Shown here piece after piece: positions 16,581-22,630 of a DNA stretch of 38,360 bases. The DNA lies in assembly GCA_027459725.1 (NCBI GenBank), contig DAIDHK010000011.1, positions 1 through 38,360 of the forward strand, written 5' to 3'. The notes under the pieces were generated by a model. The model searched no databases, was not told the DNA's origin, and saw only the letters and a program-made list of their open reading frames with translations. The stretch's first letter is position 1. Each line of letters starts with the position of its first letter. This DNA is from Candidatus Levyibacteriota bacterium (GTDB taxonomy: Bacteria; Patescibacteriota; Microgenomatia; Levybacterales; UBA12049). A program made the position numbers and the translations under genes.

Positions 16581-17027
16581 TTAGGACTTTTTGGGTAAAT
16601 CAAACTGCGTAGTTTGATTCAAAATTATTATAGACAGATCTTTAAAAGACTTTAGTCTTTGGTCACTCGTAATAAAAAAATCTGACTTATGGAATAGAGC
16701 AGTAGCTAATTGCAGTGCATCAGGTGTTCTAATGCCATATAATCTTCTAATTCGGGCGGCATCTAAAGCGATTGTTTGATTGATTTCACTGATAATTAAA
16801 TTCGGTGTTTCTAAAAATCTAGCAGTCAATTCTTCTGTGACTTCTTCTGAGGTAGGGATGGAAAGAAGTTCTGTAAGAGTGATTATACTTGTGACCGCTC
16901 TTGTTTGCTTTTGTGCCATTAGCTCAAATAAAGATTTAGCAGCTACTCCAAACTGTTTATGCTGTTGAAAAAAGTAGACAAATATATTTGTATCGATACT
17001 TACCAGCTTATTACTAATTGTTACCAT
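16581..17027 (-). CDS. PIN-domain toxin (VapC-like)
   Basis: A 148-residue PIN ribonuclease, the toxin of a type II pair that cleaves RNA, often tRNA. The acidic site is visible: D in VSIDTNIFVYFF (about 12), E in ITLTELLS (about 51), D in TPDALQLATAL (about 99) and D in FITSDQRL (about 118). The ATG at 17027 overlaps the last codons of the antitoxin gene, the usual coupling of such pairs; a start 16 codons upstream would lie well inside it. Transcription is likely controlled by the inverted repeat upstream of the antitoxin. Confidence 0.88.
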   Translation of the reverse strand: MVTISNKLVSIDTNIFVYFFQQHKQFGVAAKSLFELMAQKQTRAVTSIITLTELLSIPTSEEVTEELTARFLETPNLIISEINQTIALDAARIRRLYGIRTPDALQLATALFHKSDFFITSDQRLKSFKDLSIIILNQTTQFDLPKKS

Positions 17028-17257
17028 TGATTTCTTGATTCTTCCAATGTATTTAAGGGATCTTCTTTGCTCCAAGCTCTTTTCATGCTGCCATAACTAC
17101 CTTCTAGCCAGCTTTGGGTATCTGCTTTAATGATTAAAGTATTATGATTAAGTGAATATATTTTTACTTTTCTGCCCGGTTTTAAGGCCTTAATTTTTTC
17201 TCTAACAGCTTTGGGAATTACTATTTGATTTTTAGAACCGATTGTCACCAGATCCAT
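17021..17257 (-). CDS. AbrB/MazE-fold antitoxin
   Basis: A 78-residue protein with a swapped-hairpin AbrB DNA-binding domain: MDLVTIGSKNQIVIPKAVRE (1-20), then a basic LKPGRKVKIYSL strand. The C-terminal part (about 50-78), with WLEGSYGSMKRAWS, should bind and block the PIN toxin. It is first in a two-gene operon, with the toxin start inside its 3' end. A large inverted repeat directly before its start codon covers the promoter, so it probably represses its own operon. Confidence 0.88.
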   Translation of the reverse strand: MDLVTIGSKNQIVIPKAVREKIKALKPGRKVKIYSLNHNTLIIKADTQSWLEGSYGSMKRAWSKEDPLNTLEESRNQW

Positions 17258-17294
17258 AGTATGTCAAATATAGCATATTTTGACATACTTGTAA
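17258..17294 (-). promoter_or_regulatory. Toxin-antitoxin promoter and operator
   Basis: AGTATGTCAAATA (17258-17270) and TATTTTGACATACT (17276-17289) form an inverted repeat with a single extra base. It spans the minus-strand -10 TATATT (plus 17267-17272), the 16-nt spacer and the edge of the -35 TTACAA (plus 17289-17294). It touches the ATG of the antitoxin gene, so occupancy would block transcription. Confidence 0.75.
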
Positions 17295-17412
17295 AGTAGC
17301 TCAATAGAGTTCCTACAACTTTCGTGGATCCGTGAACGGTTTGATTCCTTCCCCCGAAGTAGCTGGAGCTTGATATAGTTCGAATAGGAAATTGAGGCTA
17401 TAACCTGTTAGG

Positions 17413-17484
17413 CAGGGCTGCTCAGACTCGAACTGAGAAAAGCAATTTTGGAGATTGCTGTGATAGCCATTTCACTACAGCCCT
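17413..17484 (-). tRNA. tRNA-Trp (CCA)
   Basis: A 72-nt cloverleaf on the minus strand: acceptor AGGGCTG/CAGCCCT, D-stem GTGA/TCAC, anticodon stem GCAAT/ATTGC around loop CTCCAAA (anticodon CCA), T-stem CTCAG/CTGAG with loop TTCGAGT, discriminator G as expected for tRNA-Trp. The 3' CCA is not encoded. Its 5' end overlaps the end of an HNH pseudogene by two bases. It reads UGG only, consistent with TGA being a stop. Confidence 0.93.
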
Positions 17485-17901
17485 AATCTAATAATCCAGT
17501 TTCCTTAGTTATTATGCTTCTATGACAATTCGTACAATGAACGATACACTTATCAATTTCTTTTTTTACTGCTTCTATAGTGTGTCTATTCTTATACATT
17601 TAAGATATCCCTAGTCTTTTATTATTTAAATGATTAATTCTAAAACTAAAACATCTGTCTCATTGTAATCAATATATTTTGATTTTGATAAAACCTAAAA
17701 AATAAACACTGCCAAAATTTTGTCTTGTTTTTTGATCCACTTTCTTGCTTTTGACAAGTATTTTTCTTTATTTTCTAGATAATGTTGTTTTCTATAATTT
17801 GCATGGCAGTGTTTACAAATTTTTTGTCTTATTCCTTTTGACGCATTCTTAAAAGAAAATTGTACTAGATCCTTATTCTTTTTACACCTATGACGGACTA
17901 T
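17483..17901 (-). pseudogene. HNH endonuclease remnant
   Basis: Pieces of one HNH nuclease in successive frames. Segment one (17901 to TAG at 17695-17697) contains KICKHCHANYRKQHYLENKE and KYLSKARKWIKK, the zinc-ribbon and helical linker of phage- and intron-type HNH proteins. Segment two, two frames with a shift between them, gives DYNETDVLVLE then NHLNNKRLGIS and, after a stop, KNRHTIEAVKKEIDKCIVHC followed by TNCHRS. The NH and NCHR match the metal and catalytic signature. The N-terminus is missing. It ends exactly at the 5' end of tRNA-Trp. Orphan HNH genes are frequent in CPR genomes; this one is dead. Confidence 0.7.
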
Positions 17902-18105
17902 AGCTATAGAATATTCCAGCTGACTTCAAAAATCAAACATCTGGACTCCACAGTTTAGAATTAATTGATACCTCTACGTTAGCTAATATCTAGTAATCTG
18001 CGGCTATAGTTTAGCACAAAAAAAGTGTATAGAAAAGTTTTCCATATGCTGTTGGAGGTCAGATCTCACCTGGTCCTCTACTAAATAAGAGGGGATAATG
18101 GCGGA
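17902..18105. other. Intergenic after rpmG
   Basis: No gene seen. A hairpin CCTCT/AGAGG (18073-18091) lies just past the rpmG stop and could act as a weak terminator or RNA stabiliser; it lacks a U-tract. Confidence 0.3.
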
Positions 18106-18282
18106 CTATTTTAATTTTTCCGTTTCCTTGTGATCTGTAACTTTGCGGCAATGTTTGCAGAACTTTTTCAAGAGCAATTTTTCTGGAGTTTCCAGTTTAT
18201 TTTTGGTCGTGACATAATTGCGGTTTTTACAAACCTGGCAAACTAAGCCTAGTGTTATACGATGTTCTCCTTTTTTAGCCAT
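18106..18282 (-). CDS. rpmG: 50S ribosomal protein L33
   Basis: A 58-residue large-subunit protein near the E site. It is the zinc-ribbon form: CQVC (about 15-18) and CKHC (about 42-45) supply four cysteines, with RNYVTTKNK between, the family signature. A frame extends 34 codons upstream, but the ATG at 18282 starts the conserved MAKKGEHR and lies exactly 6 nt after TATAAT, so the extension cannot be transcribed from that promoter. Confidence 0.93.
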   Translation of the reverse strand: MAKKGEHRITLGLVCQVCKNRNYVTTKNKLETPEKLLLKKFCKHCRKVTDHKETEKLK

Positions 18283-18288
18283 GAAGAT

Positions 18289-18294
18289 ATTATA
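18289..18294 (-). promoter_or_regulatory. -10 box of rpmG, leaderless
   Basis: Minus strand TATAAT ending 6 nt before the ATG. The -35 is poor. The predicted first base is the A of ATG. Confidence 0.55.
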
Positions 18295-18512
18295 CACAAT
18301 TCGATGCGTAAAGGGAAGACGCGTATTGTGAGTGTGAATTGAGTTTGGTAAAATAGCCTTTGCCAGACGATATGAAATGTGCATAGTGCATGTACATATC
18401 CGAGAGAGGCACAGTCACTAGATCTCTAACTTGCACAGCAAAAGTTGACTTTGTAGTAAAATTATATTTTGTACTAAGGTAGAGAAAGGCAAGTAAAAAA
18501 TAAAAATCATAT

Positions 18513-18584
18513 GCCGACTTAGCTCAGTGGTAGAGCAGCTGTTTTGTAAACCGCAGGTCGTCGGTTCAAATCCGACAGTCGGCT
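18513..18584 (+). tRNA. tRNA-Thr (TGT)
   Basis: Acceptor GCCGACT/AGTCGGC, D-stem GCTC/GAGC, anticodon loop TTTGTAA (TGT), T-stem GTCGG/CCGAC with loop TTCAAAT, discriminator T. The anticodon stem GCTGT/ACCGC has a U-C mismatch at its middle pair (29-41). No encoded CCA. First of three clustered tRNAs. Confidence 0.93.
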
Positions 18585-18604
18585 CTAAGTGATATAATAA
18601 GACA

Positions 18605-18751
18605 ATGAAAACCTGCCTGTTTTGGGCAAATAGTAAAAGAAAATCGCATAAGTATAGTTCTGTTAAATATAAGGGGCATTTCGATACAAAAAATATATTA
18701 GAAAACGAAAAATCTTGTATCATAATGAAATATTTAAAAACAATGAGTTAG
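18605..18751 (+). CDS. Possible 48-residue small protein
   Basis: A 48-codon frame (MKTCLFWANSKRK at the start, basic throughout) between two tRNAs. TATAAT at 18593-18598 ends 6 nt before its ATG, the same spacing seen at real genes here. No family resemblance, and the frame could be chance. Confidence 0.2.
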   Translation: MKTCLFWANSKRKSHKYSSVKYKGHFDTKNILENEKSCIIMKYLKTMS

Positions 18752-18756
18752 AATTT

Positions 18757-18840
18757 GCTGGGTTCGCATAGCGGCAATTGCTTGTGGCTGTAGACCACAC
18801 GGTCGAAAGGCCTACGGGGGTTCGAGTCCCTCACCCAGCA
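18757..18840 (+). tRNA. tRNA-Tyr (GTA)
   Basis: An 84-nt class II tRNA: acceptor GCTGGGT/ACCCAGC, anticodon stem TGTGG/CCACA with loop CTGTAGA (GTA), a long variable arm with CGGTC and GGCC, and T-loop TTCGAGT, discriminator A. No encoded CCA. Confidence 0.94.
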
Positions 18841-18845
18841 CAAAC

Positions 18846-18916
18846 GCCGACATAGCTCAATGGCAGAGCACTTCATTGGTAATGAAGAGACATGAGTCCG
18901 ATTCTCATTGTCGGCT
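18846..18916 (+). tRNA. tRNA-Thr (GGT)
   Basis: Acceptor GCCGACA/TGTCGGC, D-stem GCTC/GAGC, anticodon stem CTTCA/TGAAG with loop TTGGTAA (GGT), T-stem ATGAG/CTCAT, discriminator T. The T-loop is TCCGATT, so position 55, almost always U (pseudouridine), is C. Six bases after tRNA-Tyr, surely one transcript. Confidence 0.92.
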
Positions 18917-19031
18917 CAAGTCTTCCTCTAAAACTTTCTGGGGTTATATTTTTTATTATTCTATCTCTCTTAATTATTCGAATCAGTTCAGTAGACATTA
19001 CGATCAACGATGAAAAGTAGTGTTCCTTTCA

Positions 19032-19201
19032 CAAAAAAACCATCCGGATTAATTGGATGGTTTAATTGAATTTCAATAATAACAATGCCCTTTGAGCCGA
19101 AATAGTTGTTTTTTTCTCTAAGATAGTAATTAGGAAAGGCTGTCTGATCAGCCGCAGCTTTTCAGAACTGACCTTGTCTTTTCTCGCTAAGCGAGAAAAT
19201 A
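19032..19201 (-). ncRNA. Candidate small RNA, ~170 nt
   Basis: Starts about 7 nt past a consensus minus-strand promoter and ends at a terminator. The 5' end forms TTTTCTCGC-TTA-GCGAGAAAA (plus 19179-19199), a 9-bp hairpin. A GGCTG/CAGCC hairpin follows (plus 19139-19154), then an A-rich single-stranded stretch, then the terminator. No start codon with a sensible frame, and the next minus-strand gene (rpmG) lies over 700 nt on, past the terminator and a tRNA cluster on the other strand. No 6S, SRP, tmRNA or RNase P hallmark recognised. Confidence 0.6.
19033..19062 (-). terminator. Terminator of candidate small RNA
   Basis: Minus strand AACCATCC (plus 19055-19062), a 9-nt loop, GGATGGTT (plus 19038-19045), then a run of Us from the A-run at 19033-19039. 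A classic intrinsic terminator. Confidence 0.85.
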
Positions 19202-19207
19202 CCTCAG

Positions 19208-19236
19208 AGTGTAGAAGTAGAGAAAAAATATGTCAA
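19208..19236 (-). promoter_or_regulatory. Promoter of candidate small RNA
   Basis: Minus strand TTGACA (plus 19231-19236), 17 nt, TACACT (plus 19208-19213). One of the best promoter matches in the window. The stretch 19237-19376 up to the M50 gene holds nothing else I can support. Confidence 0.8.
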
Positions 19237-19376
19237 CTATTTCCAGGTTTCAAAGAGCGAAATCAGTATATCGGGTAAATATATAAATTTCAAGGGTTAT
19301 AGTCACTGCATTTGAAGCAAAAAATCAGTAATTACACAAGTCTTACATAACAAGATATAAATAATGTAGGTAAGAA

Positions 19377-20033
19377 TTAGAGTCCGAAGAGTGAGTAGAG
19401 AAAATTAAAAATATTACCAATAATAGCTGGCAAGGAAAAACCGGGAAGAGGAAACATAAGAAGAAGAAATAAAATTAGCATTCCCATATTCCCCATACTC
19501 ATATAGGCATTAGCTTCACGTTCAGGAAGAAGGAGTGTAAAAACTTTAGAACCATCTAGAGGAGGAATTGGTATCAGATTGAATATGGCTAGTAGCAGGT
19601 TTACCTGCAAAATCATTGGGAGTAAACTGGGAGTTCGGCCGTCTAAGATTGCTAAGAAAAAAGGCTGATTAAAAAGGCTTGGTGTTAGAATTTTAAGTAA
19701 AATTCCTGCGATTATTGCCAACAGTAGATTAGTTAGTGGACCAGCCAGTGAAACCAGAGCCAAATCTTTTCTGCCGTCACGTAGATTAAAAGGGTCTACC
19801 GGTACTGGTTTGGCGCCACCTATAATTACTGGTGAACCAGCTAGAAACAGGATCAAAGGCAGTGCCAGAGTCATCATAGGATCGATATGAGGCTTAGGAT
19901 TAAGTGTTAGCCTGCCTAATAGTCGTGCGGTAGGATCACCTAATTTCTCTGCTACAAAACCATGTGCAATTTCATGCAAAATGGCAGAGAATACTAGTAT
20001 AATAAGATAAAGTATAAAAGAGACTATATCCAT
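19377..20033 (-). CDS. M50 site-2 protease family membrane protein
   Basis: A 218-residue zinc metalloprotease that cuts within membranes, of the short M50 type without a PDZ domain. HEIAH (residues 20-24) is the zinc motif in the first span, and NLIPIPPLDG (152-161) supplies the third ligand, D160. Four or five spans are predicted. GGAKPVPVDPFNLRD (about 72-86) is the conserved loop of the group. Substrate unknown; relatives cleave anti-sigma factors or clear signal peptides. Its stop is 140 nt before the candidate RNA's promoter on the same strand. It is divergent from rpmB. Confidence 0.9.
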   Translation of the reverse strand: MDIVSFILYLIILVFSAILHEIAHGFVAEKLGDPTARLLGRLTLNPKPHIDPMMTLALPLILFLAGSPVIIGGAKPVPVDPFNLRDGRKDLALVSLAGPLTNLLLAIIAGILLKILTPSLFNQPFFLAILDGRTPSLLPMILQVNLLLAIFNLIPIPPLDGSKVFTLLLPEREANAYMSMGNMGMLILFLLLMFPLPGFSLPAIIGNIFNFLYSLFGL

Positions 20034-20083
20034 ATATTTAAGTTACAAAAATAAGGTTTGGTAAAGGAATTACTGCCTGATAT

Positions 20084-20112
20084 TTGTAATTTCAATTGGT
20101 TTTTAGTATACT
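20084..20112 (+). promoter_or_regulatory. rpmB promoter
   Basis: TTGTAA, 17 nt, TATACT. The ATG is 20 nt on, with a GAGG 10 nt before it as a possible ribosome site. Confidence 0.7.
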
Positions 20113-20132
20113 AGCAAAGAGGAAAATTGTCT

Positions 20133-20369
20133 ATGGCTATGAAATGTCAAAATTGCGGTAAAGGTGTGATGTATGGACATAACGTTTCACACGCAAAAAA
20201 CCGTACCAACAGAAAGTTTAAACCAAATCTGCAATCTGCTAGGATTGTTATCGACGGCGTGGGACAAAAAATGAAATTATGTATCAAATGTCTGCGAATG
20301 TATAAACAAGCTGCAAAAGAAATGGAAAGACGTAAGAAAGAAGCTAACTCCATTGTGGCCGCTCGTTAA
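20133..20369 (+). CDS. rpmB: 50S ribosomal protein L28
   Basis: A 78-residue large-subunit protein. The N-terminus AMKCQNCGKG and the later LCIKCLRMYK carry two CxxC pairs, the zinc-binding form of L28. NVSHAKNRTNRKFKPNLQ (about 18-35) is the family signature. The ATG at 20133 is used; ATG 20139 two codons later is possible, and a TTG at 20127 is unlikely. Confidence 0.93.
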   Translation: MAMKCQNCGKGVMYGHNVSHAKNRTNRKFKPNLQSARIVIDGVGQKMKLCIKCLRMYKQAAKEMERRKKEANSIVAAR

Positions 20370-20461
20370 TTTATTTCTGCTAAATTCATTAATTTAACCT
20401 ATATTCAGGTGTTGGTGTCAGAACAGAGTAATTGTTGCATTGCATATGATCATGTGCTGTA

Positions 20462-21055
20462 TCAAACAGGTAAAAGGATGGATGCAATGGCTATAAATGT
20501 AATACCAGCCTGTTTTATTTTTGGTCTTTGGTAAAACCAATAACCGCTCATAAAAAAAGCCAAAGTTACTAGTGTCAATAACATTGCTTTGGTTATTCCT
20601 GCAATAGTTTCCCATTGAAATGCAACAAAAATGGCAGCTGAACTTATTATAAGAAATGCTCCAAGATATAAAAGCATATTGATTGAACTTAATGACTGCC
20701 AGTTAACACTCGCTGAAGTTACGTCCTGAGAAAGTAAAGCCACAGGATGAGGTTTGGTAAATATTGACTCATCTTTATTGATAATATTTGCATTAATGTT
20801 CTCATTTAGTCTGCCCTGTAGCTCATTTTGGTATTCCTGAATAAGAGGAAGTAGGACAGACTTATTATTTTCAGTTAGTTTATGCTTTAAATCAGATATT
20901 ATGATTTTTAGAGTTTGGGTTCGGTTATCTGTATGAGTATTTGCGGATTTCTGTTTATTACCTAATAAATAACGAATTAACGAAACAATACCGATAATAT
21001 ATAAAATAGGGAATGAGGCAATAATTACGATATATAACAACCAGAAGAGCAACAT
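20462..21055 (-). CDS. Truncated DUF2157-like membrane protein
   Basis: A 197-residue product with one N-terminal span, a charged helical stretch (about 35-90), then three spans with MLLYLGAFLIISSAAIFVAF (about 126-145), the opening of large multi-span DUF2157-type proteins. Those relatives usually run to many hundreds of residues, but here a TGA stops the frame just after AIASILLPV and nothing downstream resumes. It may be a truncated remnant or a genuine short form. It follows fmt by 35 nt in the leftward cluster. Confidence 0.6.
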   Translation of the reverse strand: MLLFWLLYIVIIASFPILYIIGIVSLIRYLLGNKQKSANTHTDNRTQTLKIIISDLKHKLTENNKSVLLPLIQEYQNELQGRLNENINANIINKDESIFTKPHPVALLSQDVTSASVNWQSLSSINMLLYLGAFLIISSAAIFVAFQWETIAGITKAMLLTLVTLAFFMSGYWFYQRPKIKQAGITFIAIASILLPV

Positions 21056-21090
21056 AACTCTACTTTAATGAATAGTAATAAGACTGTCAA

Positions 21091-21960
21091 TTAATCTATG
21101 AGTTCTCCTTTAGCGTAGAGATTTTTGATGGAGGCTCTTAATTGAGGATAACCTCGATAAAAAGTATTCAAATCTACTGGTTTTTTCCCTTCAATCTGAA
21201 TATGCTGTTTAGGTAGAAATTTAATTCTCGTTTCCTTCTGATTAATTACAAGTTTAGTCCAGACATTGGGCCAGGGGAAATATGCTCTTACCATGCGATC
21301 AAATTGTTCGGGTGAAGGAGGATTCTGTAGATTAACAAATCCATCCTGTTTGGAAATGTGAGGAGTAAATGATGATTGTCTCTCGTCTTGTGATATAGCT
21401 TTTATTTTATATGATTCAAAATCTTTAATAATCGGAATAAGTGCTTTTGCAGCTAGTTCATTTAAAGTTGTTAATAAAGAATCACTAGTTTCCTCATCAT
21501 TTAATATGTAGTCTTTTTGTGCGAGAATATTTCCTGCATCCAAGGTTTGTGCCATCTGCATAATGGTTACGCCCGATACTTTCTCTCCGGCCAGAATAAC
21601 TGCAGGAGCAGGAGAGGGACCTCTATATTTTGGTAGAAGAGAATGATGTACATTTAGTGCGGCATGAGTAGGGACTTCCAGAAGTTCTTTTGGTAAGAAT
21701 AAGCGGTAGTCATCGACTACTAAAAAATCAGGTTGTAACTCCTCTATTTTATTAATAGTCTGCTTGTCCAGCTTAAGTGTTTCAATCACTCTCAACTTAT
21801 GCTCATTCGCAAATGCCTTGGTAGGTGTAGGAGTCATAACTTTGTTTCTTCCTAGTGGTTGATCAGGAATGGTTACTATTGCTGATAAGCCAAAATTGGC
21901 GTAAAGACTTGCTTCGACTGTTGTTGAATATCTGGTATTGCCAAAAAAAATAATCTTCAT
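21091..21960 (-). CDS. fmt: Methionyl-tRNA formyltransferase
   Basis: Formylates initiator Met-tRNA using 10-formyl-tetrahydrofolate. The catalytic trio is present: N103 and H105 in LNVHHSLLPKYRG (102-114) and D141 in GVTIMQMAQTLDAGNIL (130-146). The C-terminal domain, about 85 residues, is the tRNA-binding part. At 289 residues it is slightly short for the family (about 310). It lies 46 nt after def, the peptide deformylase gene that removes the formyl group, the usual pairing. The presence of fmt matters here because many mRNAs look leaderless, and 70S initiation on those relies on formyl-Met-tRNA. Confidence 0.92.
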   Translation of the reverse strand: MKIIFFGNTRYSTTVEASLYANFGLSAIVTIPDQPLGRNKVMTPTPTKAFANEHKLRVIETLKLDKQTINKIEELQPDFLVVDDYRLFLPKELLEVPTHAALNVHHSLLPKYRGPSPAPAVILAGEKVSGVTIMQMAQTLDAGNILAQKDYILNDEETSDSLLTTLNELAAKALIPIIKDFESYKIKAISQDERQSSFTPHISKQDGFVNLQNPPSPEQFDRMVRAYFPWPNVWTKLVINQKETRIKFLPKQHIQIEGKKPVDLNTFYRGYPQLRASIKNLYAKGELID

Positions 21961-22006
21961 GGTTTAGGATTAAGGGCTATGTAGTCTGAATTATGAACAA
22001 TTATAG

Positions 22007-22558
22007 TTAGATGTGCAATTCTTCAAATACAGTTTCACCATTTTCATCTTTGACTGATTTATATAACTGATGACCCTGTTCTAAAACGTGTTTGGGAAAA
22101 AGAATGCCTTGCAAATGATCACATTCGTGTTGAACAATTGTAGCCATCATCCCATCAAATTTCTGATGATGGGGCTCACCATTTTCATCTAAATAGGATA
22201 GCTCAACTGAAGGATACCGGTCAACTACTCCCCATATATCTTTGAGTGATAAGCAGCCTTCTAGTTTTACACCGTCCTTATCTTTTTTCTTTTTTGTAGG
22301 TAATTTTTTATTTTTTATAGGCGTAAGTTTAGGATTTATAAAAGTCAAAATAGGCGATTTTTCAGTCATCTTGACAATGAAAATTTGTAGAGATTTGCCT
22401 ACCTGAGGAGCTGCGAGACCTACTCCTTCCGGATCTTTGGCATTAACTAATGCCTCTCTCATGTTTTTGAGAAGTTTGTTTAAATGGTCGTCAATTTTAT
22501 TTACTTGTTTAGCTTTTTGGGACAAAACCTCATTTGGTGCCTGTACAATCGGTAACAT
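22007..22558 (-). CDS. def: Peptide deformylase
   Basis: Removes the N-terminal formyl group from new proteins. All three motifs are seen: GVGLAAPQVG (45-54), EGCLSL (100-105) with the metal ligand C102, and QHECDHLQG (143-151) with H144, E145 and H148. The 183 residues include a Lys-rich insertion (about 82-96, KNKKLPTKKKKDKDG) between motifs 1 and 2, larger than usual. It is transcribed with fmt downstream. Confidence 0.94.
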   Translation of the reverse strand: MLPIVQAPNEVLSQKAKQVNKIDDHLNKLLKNMREALVNAKDPEGVGLAAPQVGKSLQIFIVKMTEKSPILTFINPKLTPIKNKKLPTKKKKDKDGVKLEGCLSLKDIWGVVDRYPSVELSYLDENGEPHHQKFDGMMATIVQHECDHLQGILFPKHVLEQGHQLYKSVKDENGETVFEELHI

Positions 22559-22630
22559 ATTACTTAAATTTAAGATATTAAAATAACTATTCTACTACAT
22601 CAAATTATATCAGAAAATAGAATTTATTGC

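Noticed and set aside
18418-18723. Minus-strand frame of 101 codons
   Set aside because: It runs antisense through tRNA-Thr(TGT), and its middle is simply the reverse complement of the tRNA.
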